52,659 bases of DNA from Actinomadura sp. HBU206391. GTDB lineage: Bacteria; Actinomycetota; Actinomycetes; Streptosporangiales; Streptosporangiaceae. The stretch is taken from NCBI RefSeq assembly GCF_014323665.1, contig NZ_JABVEB010000031.1, forward strand, positions 1 to 52,659. The letters are read 5' to 3'. Numbering within the stretch: position 1 is the first letter of the stretch; every line of letters starts with the position of its first letter. The translations under genes and the position numbers were made by a program. This document shows positions 42,021 through 50,990 of the stretch, in pieces. The notes under the pieces were generated by a model. The model ran no database searches. It worked only from the letters and a program-made list of their open reading frames with translations, and was not told where the DNA came from.

Positions 42021-44318
42021 TTGACAATCGCCGTGCATGTGGCCACGGTGACTCCTGCGACCCGAGGTCGGGCGGGAGGGGCGGAGGCATTGAACGAGGC
42101 AACCGGCGACGGCGCGATCGCGACGGTGAAGGCGGCCAAGGCCCTCGTCCGCGAAGCGGATCGTCTCCTCGACGACGCACGCGCCCTGCTCGCCGGCGAC
42201 CAAGACGCTCGTGCCGACGTCCACCATGCCCTGTCCGGCGTACGGGCGCATGCGTCGCACTCGGACCTCGCCTCCGTGCCGATCACCCGGATCAAGGACG
42301 TCACCGATGGGCGGCTCCGGCTGGGAGCGCTCGAACAGGCCGGGTACAAGACCGTGCTCGACGTCCTCGACACCACGCCGAACGCCCTGCAACTCGTTCC
42401 CGGCATCGGGCCGCGTACGGCGGGACAGGTGCACGCCGCCGCCGGGCAGATCGCGCTGGCGGCGGCGGAGATGGCCCCGGTACGGATCGACGTCGACCAG
42501 CGTGACGCGGGCACGACGGCTCTGCTGGTCGCGCTGCACCGGCTGCTCACCGTCGGCCCGGAGTACCCGCGTGCCCTCGACGCCGCCAAGCCGGTCGAGG
42601 AGGAACTGGCCGCGCTGCTGCCCGCCGCACGACCAGCCGGCGGGCTGCTGCGGATGCTGGTGGCGGGCCGCGAGGGCAGGCTCCGGGCACGCGAGGCCGT
42701 CGGGCGGCTCGGAGGCGTCATGGCGACGGAACGGTCGTCCGGCACCCAGTTCCTGCTGCGCCGGGCCTCGGCGGATCTGCACCGCCCGAAGGTGTCGGGC
42801 GCCGAGGCGTGGAGAGACTTCGAACGCCGCGCGCCCGAGTTCTACAGCCTGCTCGCCGAGTTCGCCGCGCTCGAACCCGAGCGCGTCTCGGCCGAGGGGT
42901 TCCTGCCCGATGACATCTCCGCGAAGGTCAAGGCCCAGGAGCTCGACGACACCCACCTCAGGGTCGCGCTGCGCGGCTACCAGTCGTTCGGCGCCCGCTT
43001 CGCCCTCGTGCAGCGCAGGGTGATCCTCGGTGACGAGATGGGCCTGGGCAAGACCATTCAGGCCATCGCCGCCATCGCGCACCTGAAGGCGCGAGGCGGT
43101 GGGCACTTCCTCGTGGCCTGCCCGGCCAGCGTCCTGATCAACTGGATCCGGGAGATCGAGAACCGCAGCACGCTCGAAGCCTTCCCTCTGTACCGCGCCG
43201 GCCGTCCCGCCGCGCTGATGGAATGGCTCGTCAACGGCGGCGTCGCGGTCACGACGATCGACACCCTGCACCGGCTGGAGGTGCCGCGCGACGTCACGCT
43301 CGACCTGCTCGTGGTCGACGAGGCGCACTACGTCAAGAATCCGGAGGCCCGCCGATCCAAGGCGGTCACGGCGTGGTGCGACCGTACGGAACGGGTGCTG
43401 TTCCTGACCGGTACCCCGATGGAGAACCGCGTCGAGGAGTTCCGCAGCCTGGTCGGCCACCTTCGCCCCGGGCTGCTCCCCGAGATCCGCGGAAGTGACG
43501 CCGCGGCGGGCGCACAGGTCTTCCGCCGCGCCGTCGCACCGGTCTACCTGCGCCGCAATCAGCAGGACGTGCTCACCGAACTGCCCGACCTCGTACAGGT
43601 GGACGAGTGGGAGGAACTGAGCCGGGCAGATCTAGCCGTCTACCGGAAAGCCGTGGCCGACGGGAACTTCATGGCCATGCGCCGCGCCGCCTATGCCGTG
43701 CCGGACCGGTCGGCGAAGCTGGAGCGGCTGCTCGAACTGGTCCAGGAGGCCGCCGACAACGATCTCAAGGTCGTGGTGTTCTCCTTCTTCCGTGACGTGC
43801 TGGCCGCGGTCCACGAGGCCATCGGCCCACACGCCCACGGGCCGATCGCGGGCGGCTTGACCGCCATCCGCCGCCAGCAGGTCGTCGACGAGTTCACCGC
43901 GGCGCAGGGTCACGCGGTGCTGCTCGGCCAGATCCAGGCCGGAGGCGTCGGCCTCAACCTGCAGGCCGCCTCGGTCGTCATCCTCTGTGAGCCGCAGGTC
44001 AAGCCGACGATGGAGAGCCAGGCCGTCGCCCGGGCGCACCGCATGGGACAGGTCCGCAAGGTGCAGGTGCATCGCCTGCTGGCGGCCGACAGCGTCGACG
44101 AACGCATGCTGAACATCCTGCACGGCAAGGCGCAGCTCTTCGACGCCTATGCCCGCCGCAGCGACCTGGCCGACGCCACCCCCGATGCGATCGACATCTC
44201 CGAGCAGGCGCTGGCCCGCCAGATCATCGACGAGGAACGGCAGCGTCTCGGCGTCGGCGACGCGCCCTCGGGCGCCTCACGGACCGCGGCGGCAGAGGGC
44301 ACCGGCGCGCCGTCCTGA
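42021..44318 (+). CDS. SNF2-family DEAD/DEAH helicase-like ATPase with N-terminal HhH region
   Basis: In this 765-residue protein, residues about 30-270 are helical and include a helix-hairpin-helix motif, LVPGIGPRTAGQV, that may bind DNA. From about 320 the SNF2 motor begins: GDEMGLGKT (motif I), VVDEAH at 432-437 (motif II), LTGTPMENR (motif III). In the second lobe are VVVFSFFRDV, QAGGVGLNLQAA and QAVARAHRMGQ (motif VI). It probably translocates on DNA or remodels protein-DNA complexes. The start is uncertain: TTG 42021 or GTG 42033. It meets the module B permease tail-to-tail. Confidence 0.88.
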   Translation: MTIAVHVATVTPATRGRAGGAEALNEATGDGAIATVKAAKALVREADRLLDDARALLAGDQDARADVHHALSGVRAHASHSDLASVPITRIKDVTDGRLRLGALEQAGYKTVLDVLDTTPNALQLVPGIGPRTAGQVHAAAGQIALAAAEMAPVRIDVDQRDAGTTALLVALHRLLTVGPEYPRALDAAKPVEEELAALLPAARPAGGLLRMLVAGREGRLRAREAVGRLGGVMATERSSGTQFLLRRASADLHRPKVSGAEAWRDFERRAPEFYSLLAEFAALEPERVSAEGFLPDDISAKVKAQELDDTHLRVALRGYQSFGARFALVQRRVILGDEMGLGKTIQAIAAIAHLKARGGGHFLVACPASVLINWIREIENRSTLEAFPLYRAGRPAALMEWLVNGGVAVTTIDTLHRLEVPRDVTLDLLVVDEAHYVKNPEARRSKAVTAWCDRTERVLFLTGTPMENRVEEFRSLVGHLRPGLLPEIRGSDAAAGAQVFRRAVAPVYLRRNQQDVLTELPDLVQVDEWEELSRADLAVYRKAVADGNFMAMRRAAYAVPDRSAKLERLLELVQEAADNDLKVVVFSFFRDVLAAVHEAIGPHAHGPIAGGLTAIRRQQVVDEFTAAQGHAVLLGQIQAGGVGLNLQAASVVILCEPQVKPTMESQAVARAHRMGQVRKVQVHRLLAADSVDERMLNILHGKAQLFDAYARRSDLADATPDAIDISEQALARQIIDEERQRLGVGDAPSGASRTAAAEGTGAPS

Positions 44319-44347
44319 GCCCGAACGGGCGAGTCAAGAGGCTCAGG
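44314..44347. terminator. Bidirectional hairpin between convergent genes
   Basis: CCTGAGCC and GGCTCAGG form an outer 8-bp stem with an inner GCCCG/CGGGC stem. It overlaps the last codons of both the helicase and the permease gene. Confidence 0.5.
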
Positions 44348-45545
44348 CTGCCGCGAGGGCCTCTGTGGGGGCGAGACGGGAGGCGCGGACCGCGGGATAC
44401 AGGCCGGCGAGGGCGCCGATGATCAGAGTGGCGCCGACCCCGCCCGCGGTCGCCCAGGCGGGCACCACGATGGACCAGTCCCGAAGGGACGCGTACACCC
44501 CCGTCACCGCGATGCCCAGCACGGCCCCGCCCGCCCCGCCGAGCGCCGACAGCAGCAGAGACTCGGCGAGGAACTGGAACCGGATCTGTCCCCGGGTGGC
44601 GCCAAGAGAGCGGCGCAGCCCGATCTCGGCCCGGCGCTCCAGCACGGAGATGACCATCGTGTTGGCCACCCCGACGCCGCCGACCAGCAGCGCCACCGCG
44701 CCCAGCCCGAGCAGCAGCCCGGTGAACGCCTGGTTGGTCGCCTGCCGAGCGGCCAGCGCGTCGGACGGCTTGGACACCGTGACCTCGCCCGGCGCCTCCG
44801 GGTTCGCGGTCGCCGCCAGGACCGTCCGCACGTCATCGACGGCGGCGTCCGCCGATCGCGTGTAAATGGTCGTCGGGTACCCGTCGAAGTCCAGATAGGA
44901 CTCCGCCGCCGGCCAGCCGATCAGCGCCGCCGAGTCCAGCTCCGGCGAGAGCGTCACCGCGTCGAGGATGCCGATGACGGTGAACCACTCGCCGCCGAGA
45001 TATACCTGCTTGTCCTCGCCGGCGGCGCCGACGCCGAGCCGCTTGGCCGCTGTCGAGCCGAGCACCACCGCCGGGTATCGGGAGGTCGCCTCGTTGAGCC
45101 AGACGCCGTCGGCCAGCGTGGCGGCCACCGTGCCGGGCAGGTCCAGGTCCGCCGCCTTGACCGTCATGCCGCCGCTTTCCGCCTCCGGGATCTGGTCGTT
45201 GCGGTACACCTTGGCTTCGGAGACCTTGCCGGTCGCGGAGACCCGTTCGACCGGCTCGACCCGCGCGATCATCGTCGGCGACTCCTTGGGTAGTACGGCG
45301 GTTTCGCCCCCCATCGTGTTGCCGGGTGCCACGGTCAGCAGATTGGTGCCCAGCGCGGCGAGCCGACGGTCCAGCTCGGCTCGGCTGGAGGACGAGATGC
45401 CCACGACCGCGACCATCGCGGCGATGCCGATCGCGATGCCCAGCGCGGACAGGAACGCTCGCAGCGGCCGGGTGCGCAGTCCGGTGCCGCCGACCCGCAT
45501 CACGTCTCCGGCGCGCAGCCGCGCCGGTGACAACGGCGTCGTCAT
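44343..45545 (-). CDS. MacB/FtsX-type ABC transporter permease, module B
   Basis: This 400-residue protein is strongly similar along its whole length to the permease at 34983: the same [14 protein letters not shown] helix, MacB-like extracytoplasmic domain, [27 protein letters not shown] signature and LAPTEAL end. The domain outside the membrane differs most. It is the last gene of a leftward operon, with ATGA overlap to the ATPase. It likely pumps a substrate related to, but distinct from, that of module A. Confidence 0.93.
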   Translation of the reverse strand: MTTPLSPARLRAGDVMRVGGTGLRTRPLRAFLSALGIAIGIAAMVAVVGISSSSRAELDRRLAALGTNLLTVAPGNTMGGETAVLPKESPTMIARVEPVERVSATGKVSEAKVYRNDQIPEAESGGMTVKAADLDLPGTVAATLADGVWLNEATSRYPAVVLGSTAAKRLGVGAAGEDKQVYLGGEWFTVIGILDAVTLSPELDSAALIGWPAAESYLDFDGYPTTIYTRSADAAVDDVRTVLAATANPEAPGEVTVSKPSDALAARQATNQAFTGLLLGLGAVALLVGGVGVANTMVISVLERRAEIGLRRSLGATRGQIRFQFLAESLLLSALGGAGGAVLGIAVTGVYASLRDWSIVVPAWATAGGVGATLIIGALAGLYPAVRASRLAPTEALAAA

Positions 45546-46204
45546 GACACCACCTGCCCGTCGCGCATGACGACCTGCCGGGGCAGCCCGGCAGCGATCT
45601 CCCGGTCGTGGGTGATGATCAGCACCGTGGTTCCGGCGTCGTGCAGCTCCCGCAGCAGGGTCATCACTCCCGCCCCTGCCGCCGAGTCCAGGTTGCCGGT
45701 GGGCTCGTCGGCGAGCAGCAGCGCGGGCTCGCCGATGACCGCGCGGGCGATCGCCACCCGCTGCCGTTCGCCGCCGGACAGCTCGTGCGGCAAATGGTCG
45801 AGCCGGTCACCCAGGCCCACCCGCACCAGCGCGGCCTCCCCGCGCCGCCGGCGCTCCTTCACCGGTACGCCCGCGTAGAGCAGCCCGTCCGCGACGTTGT
45901 CCAATGCGGACTGTCCAGTCGCGAGGTGGAACTGCTGGAACACGAACCCGACGCGGTAAGCCCGCAGCGCCGACAGCTGCCGGTCGGAAAGCGCGGCCAC
46001 GTCGTGCCCGTCGATGCGCACCGCCCCGGACGAGGGCCGATCGAGAGTGCCGATCAGGTGCAGCATGGTGGACTTGCCGGAGCCGGAGGGGCCTACGATG
46101 GCCACCAGCTCGCCGTACCCGATCAGCAGACTCGCGCCGCGCAACGCGGCGACCCCGCCGGGGTACTCCTTCGTGACCTCCTCGAGGTGGACGACCGGGC
46201 TCAT
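45542..46204 (-). CDS. ABC transporter ATPase, MacB/LolD type, module B
   Basis: This 220-residue ATPase has Walker [11 protein letters not shown]-loop FVFQQFHL, signature [14 protein letters not shown], Walker [14 protein letters not shown] and switch His ITHDRE. It is a paralogue of the ATPase at 36197. The open frame extends upstream but the conserved start is [17 protein letters not shown] at 46204, which overlaps the adaptor stop by four bases. Confidence 0.95.
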   Translation of the reverse strand: MSPVVHLEEVTKEYPGGVAALRGASLLIGYGELVAIVGPSGSGKSTMLHLIGTLDRPSSGAVRIDGHDVAALSDRQLSALRAYRVGFVFQQFHLATGQSALDNVADGLLYAGVPVKERRRRGEAALVRVGLGDRLDHLPHELSGGERQRVAIARAVIGEPALLLADEPTGNLDSAAGAGVMTLLRELHDAGTTVLIITHDREIAAGLPRQVVMRDGQVVS

Positions 46205-47286
46205 GCCGGCATCCCCACCGTCGCGCCCTCGGTCACGCCCTCGCCCGACACCTCGACCCGGCCGCCCGCGAACAAGCCGGTCTTCACCGCCACGGTGCTG
46301 GTGCTGTCGCCCTTGACCAGCTCGACGCCGTACCCGCCCTCCGACAGCGCGAGCAGGGCGGCCACCGGTACGGTGAGCACGTCCTTGCGCTCGGAGGCGG
46401 TGAACGCCACGTCCAGCGCGGCTTGGTCGAGCCCGGCGAGGGTCTTGGGGTCGTTCACGGTGACGGTGACCTCGATGATCGTCGTGTCCTCCTCTTCCGA
46501 GCCTTCGGCCGGTTTGATCACGATGGCGGTCCCGGCGATCTTGCCCGGTACCGTCTTGCCGTCCGGCAGCTCGACGGTCACCGCGGCCTTGCTCTTCGCC
46601 AGCCGCCGGTCGTCGAAGGTCAGCTCGACGGTCACCACCTTGGACGATCTCGTGTAGGTGAGCACCGCGGTCCCGGGGCCGATGGGGTCGCCCTTCGCGA
46701 CCTGATGACTGTCCACACGCACGGCTGTGGGCGCGTAGAACACCCGGCCCAGCTCCACTGTGCCGGTCTCCTTGAGGCCCAGATCCTCCTGCCACTGCTT
46801 GACCGCCGTGGCGGTCGACGAGGTGTACTCGTCGTCCACGGTGAACCCGTCGTATCCAAGGGCGCGGAGGTTCTGCTCGAACTGCTTGACGTCGGCGCCG
46901 TCCGTGCCCGGCGATAGCGCCCGGTACACGGGCAGCCCGCCGTAGAGCAGCACCACCGGCGCGTTGTCCACCCGGTAGAGTGCCTTTCCGCGCGACACGG
47001 TGGCGCCGGTCGCCGGGAGCCCGGTCAGGGTGCCGGCGAGCCGTCCGGGCACCTTGGTGGTGTTGCCGTACCCCAGCTCGCCGCTCGCGCTCTTGGTGTC
47101 CACCAGCGTCTGCCGGGTGACCTGCGCCGTGGCCGGGGGAAGGCCGGTGGTGCCCTTGCCGGCCGAGTCGCCTCCCCCGAACCCGATGCCGTTCGCGGCC
47201 ACGGCGGCTGCGCCGGCGGCGGCCACGGCCGCCGACACCACCATTACCCGGCCGGCGAGTCGGCGCCGCTCGCCGACCCCGCTCAT
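46201..47286 (-). CDS. Efflux adaptor-like protein with peptidoglycan-binding domain, module B
   Basis: This 361-residue paralogue of the module A adaptor has a membrane anchor ([18 protein letters not shown]), a peptidoglycan-binding domain 1 ([19 protein letters not shown]...[13 protein letters not shown]) and MacA-like beta domains ending [13 protein letters not shown]. The chosen ATG shares one base with the lipoprotein stop (TGATG). It would couple the pump to the wall. Confidence 0.92.
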   Translation of the reverse strand: MSGVGERRRLAGRVMVVSAAVAAAGAAAVAANGIGFGGGDSAGKGTTGLPPATAQVTRQTLVDTKSASGELGYGNTTKVPGRLAGTLTGLPATGATVSRGKALYRVDNAPVVLLYGGLPVYRALSPGTDGADVKQFEQNLRALGYDGFTVDDEYTSSTATAVKQWQEDLGLKETGTVELGRVFYAPTAVRVDSHQVAKGDPIGPGTAVLTYTRSSKVVTVELTFDDRRLAKSKAAVTVELPDGKTVPGKIAGTAIVIKPAEGSEEEDTTIIEVTVTVNDPKTLAGLDQAALDVAFTASERKDVLTVPVAALLALSEGGYGVELVKGDSTSTVAVKTGLFAGGRVEVSGEGVTEGATVGMPA

Positions 47287-47831
47287 CAGCCGTTCCCCCG
47301 TTGCGTCCCCGTTGGGGCGGTCGGCCGGAACTGACGGCACTTGTCCTCGGCGGCCTTCAGCTTGGGGTCGTCTTCACCGCTCAACCCGAGCTTTTTCGGG
47401 TCGATCCGGGAGCTGCCGTCGTCCTGCGGATCGGGGAAGTTCGGTATCCCGTTCGCGCGCATGCACTGGGCGTGCTTGCGCAGCTGCTCGATCCGCTGCG
47501 GATCCGGCCCCCCTTGCCCGCGGCCGAACGGCCGGTACTCCCGGCACTTCTCCTCCCCCGCGTTGATGATCGAGTCGGCTATATCGTCGGGTACGTTGAA
47601 TCTGATCTGCCCGCTATCGTCGACCTCCGGGTCCGGGAAGTTCGGAACGCCGTTCTCGCGCATGCACTGCGCGTACTTCAGGCCCGCTTCCTTCCCGCCG
47701 GACCCGGCGCCGGCGGAAGCCTTGGGCGTGCCGCCGGCGCCGGCGACCCCATTGTTCTCATCGTTGCCCCCGCAGCCGGCGAGGCTCAGCGCGAGCAGCA
47801 GGCCCAACGCGAGTCCTGCTTTGATACGCAT
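47286..47831 (-). CDS. Lipoprotein with two CMRxNG...PDP repeats, module B
   Basis: The 181-residue protein has lipobox LSLAGC after a short basic and hydrophobic start. Repeats [14 protein letters not shown] and [14 protein letters not shown] are each followed by a partner Cys ([16 protein letters not shown]). The architecture matches the module A lipoprotein. GAAGGG stands before the ATG. It is the first gene of the operon, divergent from the response regulator at 47962. Confidence 0.9.
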   Translation of the reverse strand: MRIKAGLALGLLLALSLAGCGGNDENNGVAGAGGTPKASAGAGSGGKEAGLKYAQCMRENGVPNFPDPEVDDSGQIRFNVPDDIADSIINAGEEKCREYRPFGRGQGGPDPQRIEQLRKHAQCMRANGIPNFPDPQDDGSSRIDPKKLGLSGEDDPKLKAAEDKCRQFRPTAPTGTQRGNG

Positions 47832-47922
47832 GGTCGTCCCTTCGTGGGTGGACGGCCGGGCGCGCGCCCGGCGGCCCCACCAGGAGAGCAAGCACGGCAT
47901 TTCCCGGCTGTCAGCGAGACAT

Positions 47923-47938
47923 TGACGCCCAAGTGACG
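47923..47938. promoter_or_regulatory. TGACG half-sites 11 bases apart, possible response-regulator site
   Basis: TGACG at 47923 and 47934 repeat with 11-base spacing in the divergent region of module B. The second lies in the palindrome GTGACGTCAC. The position matches the repeats of module A but the sequence differs. Confidence 0.4.
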
Positions 47939-47961
47939 TCACGGTCGGTCACCATGGAGGC

Positions 47962-48618
47962 ATGCGGATCCTGGTGGTAGAGGACGAGCCGCTGATCGCC
48001 GACACGGTCGCCGACTGGCTGCGCGGCGACATGCACGCGGTCGACGTGGTGTACGACGGAGGCGCGGCCCTGGAGCGGATCGGCGTGCATGACTACGACG
48101 TGGTGGTGCTCGACCGTGACCTGCCGGTGATCCATGGGGACCGCGTGTGCCGGGAGATCGTCAACAGCGGCGGCGCTGCGCGGGTGCTCATGCTCACCGC
48201 CGCCGCCGAGATCGACGACCGGGTCACCGGGCTCGTCCTCGGCGCCGACGACTACCTGCCGAAGCCGTTCGCGTTGCAGGAACTGGGCGCGCGGGTGCAG
48301 GCGCTGGGACGGCGCTCCCGGCCGGCCGTGCCACCGGTGCTGAAGCGCGCCGGCATCCGGCTCGACCCGCACCGCCGCGAGGTGTACCGGGACGGCCGCT
48401 ACGTGCCGCTGTCCCCCAAGGAGTTCGCGGTGCTCACCGAGCTGCTGCGCGCCGACGGCGCCGCGGTCTCCGCCGAGCAGCTGCTGGAGAAGGCATGGGA
48501 CGAGCACGCCGACCCGTTCACGCACACGGTACGGATGACGATCCTGAAGCTGCGCCGCAAGCTGGGGGATCCACCCGTGGTACTGACCGAGCCGGGAGTG
48601 GGGTACCGGATCCCGTGA
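47962..48618 (+). CDS. OmpR-family response regulator, module B
   Basis: This 218-residue paralogue of the regulator at 38744 has the same length and order: receiver with EDEPL, phospho-acceptor Asp in LDRDLP and a LPKPF switch (Lys kept), then a winged helix with VRMTILKLRRKLGD and GVGYRIP. Its stop overlaps the kinase GTG (GTGA). It probably controls the divergent pump operon. Confidence 0.95.
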   Translation: MRILVVEDEPLIADTVADWLRGDMHAVDVVYDGGAALERIGVHDYDVVVLDRDLPVIHGDRVCREIVNSGGAARVLMLTAAAEIDDRVTGLVLGADDYLPKPFALQELGARVQALGRRSRPAVPPVLKRAGIRLDPHRREVYRDGRYVPLSPKEFAVLTELLRADGAAVSAEQLLEKAWDEHADPFTHTVRMTILKLRRKLGDPPVVLTEPGVGYRIP

Positions 48619-49766
48619 AGAGGCTCACCATTCGCGCCCGGCTGACGCTGGTGTACAGCGGGCTGCTGATGCTCACTGGCGTGCTGCTGCTCGGCGTGAC
48701 ATACGTGCTCGTCTCCCGCCGGTTCTACCGCGACAAGCCGGCGGCGGTCGCGGGCAGTGAGCCGCAGCCGTTGCAGCGCCCGGTGCAGGCCGTCGTGCGC
48801 GACCTCCACGACGACACGCTGAGGACGCTGCTCACCCAGGGCGGCATCGCCCTGGCCGTGATCAGCGCCGTGGCCATCGCGCTCGGCTGGCTGATCGCCG
48901 GCCGGCTGCTCCAGCCGCTGCAGCGGGTCACCGAGACCGCCCGGCGGATCGCGAACGCGCCGGGGGCCGACCGGGGCCTGCACGAGCGGATCGCGCTGAA
49001 CGGGCCGCATGACGAGATCAAGGAGCTGGCCGACACGTTCGACGTCATGCTGGAGCGGCTCGATCATTCGTTCGACGGGCAGCGCCGGTTCATCGCCAAC
49101 GCCTCGCACGAGCTGCGCACCCCGCTCAGCGTCAACCGGGTGCTGCTGGACGTCGCCGTGCACCGCCGGGCCGCGTCGGTCGAGATCCGGCAGCTCGGCG
49201 AGACCCTGCTGGAGATCAACGGACGGCACGAACGCCTGATCGACGGGCTGCTACTGCTCGCCCGCTCCGAGCGGGAGCTGGTCGAACGCTCCTATGTCGA
49301 CCTGGCTGATGTGGTGCAGCACGTCGCGGCACAGCTGCCGCCGGGCACGGTGACGGTCCGCACCGAGGCCGGCGAGGCGCCTACCGCCGGCAACCCGGTG
49401 CTGCTGGAGCGGCTGGTCCAGAACCTGGTGGAGAACGCGGTCCGGTACAACGTGCCGGAGGAGGGCTGGGTGAGCGTGCGAACCCGCACCGGCCCAGGCG
49501 ACGAGGCGGTGCTGGAGATTTCCAACACCGGGCCGGTGGTCCCCCGGTACGAGATACCGAGGCTCTTCGAGCCCTTCCGCCGCCTCGGCGACGACCGGGT
49601 CGGCGCCGGGGCGCCCGGCGCCGGCCTCGGCCTGTCGATCGTGCAGGCGGTGGCCCGCGCGCACGGCGGCGAAGTCCGCGCCGACCCCCGCCCCGAGGGC
49701 GGGCTCACGGTCACCGTGACTCTTCCCGGTGACCCAAGCGTCCCGCACGGCGCTCTTACGATCTGA
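48615..49766 (+). CDS. Sensor histidine kinase, module B
   Basis: This 383-residue kinase has two membrane helices, a short sensor loop of about 45 residues, HAMP, HisKA with NASHELRTPL (His165) and HATPase with NLVENAVRYN and GAGLGLSI. It is a paralogue of the kinase at 39397, but the sensor loop is unrelated and shorter, so the two modules probably sense different signals. Confidence 0.94.
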   Translation: MKRLTIRARLTLVYSGLLMLTGVLLLGVTYVLVSRRFYRDKPAAVAGSEPQPLQRPVQAVVRDLHDDTLRTLLTQGGIALAVISAVAIALGWLIAGRLLQPLQRVTETARRIANAPGADRGLHERIALNGPHDEIKELADTFDVMLERLDHSFDGQRRFIANASHELRTPLSVNRVLLDVAVHRRAASVEIRQLGETLLEINGRHERLIDGLLLLARSERELVERSYVDLADVVQHVAAQLPPGTVTVRTEAGEAPTAGNPVLLERLVQNLVENAVRYNVPEEGWVSVRTRTGPGDEAVLEISNTGPVVPRYEIPRLFEPFRRLGDDRVGAGAPGAGLGLSIVQAVARAHGGEVRADPRPEGGLTVTVTLPGDPSVPHGALTI

Positions 49767-49960
49767 GGGGCGCACCTGGATCACTGGGAGCGGGCCCACT
49801 GCGTTCCCGCCGCCCGATAAGGCCGAGCCCCTGGAGATCCTCTAGGGGATGGGACCTCACCTGCGGTGGAGGGCCATGAAGAGCTCGATCCACTGATCGG
49901 GGGGCTGGCACCTGCTACGGAAGCCCGCTGCTCACCCAGCCGCTTGACCGTCATCGTCCG

Positions 49961-50005
49961 GGCTATCCTCACCCTGCACTACCAGGCCGGATGAGGATGG
50001 AGTGT
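49961..50005 (+). repeat. Copy 1 of a short imperfect-palindrome repeat
   Basis: GCTATCCTCACCC...ACTACCAGGCC...ATGAGGATGGAGTG closely matches 51971-52016 (about four in five bases). The ends ATCCTCA and TGAGGAT can pair. Confidence 0.5.
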
Positions 50006-50027
50006 GCACCATCTCCAGTATGGAGAA

Positions 50028-50070
50028 GGAGCACGGCCGGGCGACTGGTCTGGACGCCCGGCCGTGCTCC
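50028..50070 (-). terminator. Terminator of the cupin operon
   Basis: GGAGCACGGCCGGGC and its exact complement form a 15-bp stem with a 13-base loop, 40 bases after the cupin stop. Confidence 0.75.
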
Positions 50071-50110
50071 CCAGTCGCTGCACTGGATGGTGGCCGCGTT
50101 TGTCCGCTGG

Positions 50111-50470
50111 TCAAACTGGAATGAAGAGCGCCTCGAACGGCGGGGCGCCGACACCGGTGGTGATATGGCCCCGTCCCGCGGTGTCGGTAGCGAGGACCAT
50201 TTCGCCTGGGCCGAAGCGGCGCCGGCTGCCGTCGGTGACCTCCACCTCAATCGTCCCGCGCAGCATCACCACCCACTGCTCGCGCGGTGCAGGGTGCGGT
50301 GCGCTGCCGAACTCATCGCTGCGCAGGAACACCACGCCACCCGCAGACGGCAGGCCGCCCACGACCATGGGCGGCACTCCGTCGGCGACGTGCTGCTCGG
50401 CGAGGGCGATTTCGCCGTCCTCGAAGGCCGATCCGCCGTCCTCGGTGCGGGCGATCCTGGTGAAGCGCAT
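50111..50470 (-). CDS. Cupin-domain protein
   Basis: This 119-residue single-domain cupin has APREQWVVMLRGTIEVEVTDGSRRRFGPGEMVLATDTAGRGHITTGVG, the double-stranded beta-helix core. In motif 1 the metal-binding His pair is replaced by REQW, and one His remains in motif 2 (RGHIT). Its ATG shares a base with the stop of the NTF2-like gene (TGATG). It may be an isomerase, oxygenase or non-catalytic binding protein. Confidence 0.85.
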   Translation of the reverse strand: MRFTRIARTEDGGSAFEDGEIALAEQHVADGVPPMVVGGLPSAGGVVFLRSDEFGSAPHPAPREQWVVMLRGTIEVEVTDGSRRRFGPGEMVLATDTAGRGHITTGVGAPPFEALFIPV

Positions 50471-50904
50471 CAGTTCGCCCCGATGAACTGGTGGTCGGTA
50501 CTGATCTTGCCGTCCTGGTCCAGGGCCAGAATGTCCAGGCCGCCGCCGACGGCCTTGCCGTTGCGCGAGGACACCATCGACCAGCGGACGCCGATCACGT
50601 TGGGCAGCAGGACGACCGTCTCCCCGTCGGCTTCGAAGACGTGTTCGCCCGGCGCGACGAACATCTCGTAGGCGCGGGTCACCCGGGCGTCCACGGCATC
50701 GTGGCCACGAACTTCCAGCGGCGGCGCCGCAAACGCAAGGCTCGTGGCGGCCTGGCGAATCTCCTCGGGGGGGTCGAGGAGAACTTGGATTCCGTCCTGC
50801 GCCCACAGTTCGCGGATGAGCGTGCTGCGCGCTGCCGGATCGGGCTCGTTCCACTGGGCGATATAGCGGTCGGCCAGCCTCTTCACATCAAGTTCGTTGC
50901 TCAT
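50470..50904 (-). CDS. SnoaL/NTF2-like protein
   Basis: This 144-residue protein has the cone-shaped NTF2/SnoaL pattern: NELDVKRLADRYIAQWNEPDPAARSTLIRELWAQDG, a middle region RGHDAVDARVTRAYEMFV and a final beta sheet (VRWSMVSSRNGKAVGGGLDILALDQDGKI). Members isomerise or hydrate small molecules or carry no catalysis. It is the first gene of the cupin operon, divergent from an XRE regulator, with a palindrome between. Confidence 0.85.
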   Translation of the reverse strand: MSNELDVKRLADRYIAQWNEPDPAARSTLIRELWAQDGIQVLLDPPEEIRQAATSLAFAAPPLEVRGHDAVDARVTRAYEMFVAPGEHVFEADGETVVLLPNVIGVRWSMVSSRNGKAVGGGLDILALDQDGKISTDHQFIGAN

Positions 50905-50937
50905 GCGCCGTAGTGTGCGCTCCCGGCCTTCGCCTTT

Positions 50938-50959
50938 GCGATTCCCTGGAGGGAATCGC
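50938..50959. promoter_or_regulatory. Perfect 22-bp palindrome in the divergent region
   Basis: GCGATTCCCT-GG-AGGGAATCGC, with 10-base arms, is centred between the NTF2-like operon and the XRE gene. It is the likely operator of the XRE protein for both directions. Confidence 0.7.
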
Positions 50960-50990
50960 GCAGCGCCGGGGGTCGGGTAGGAATGGGGCC

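Noticed and set aside
41871..43460. 529-codon minus-strand open frame
   Set aside because: Antisense to the SNF2-family gene, which carries all motor motifs; no independent evidence.
34983..49766. Interpretation of the duplicated ABC modules as a bacteriocin gene cluster
   Set aside because: No precursor peptide, modification enzyme or peptidase domain was found next to either module, so an efflux or stress-response pump is the simpler reading.
49028..50070. Idea that the hairpin at 50028-50070 is a riboswitch
   Set aside because: A single perfect stem right after a stop codon is explained by termination; no conserved aptamer features are seen.
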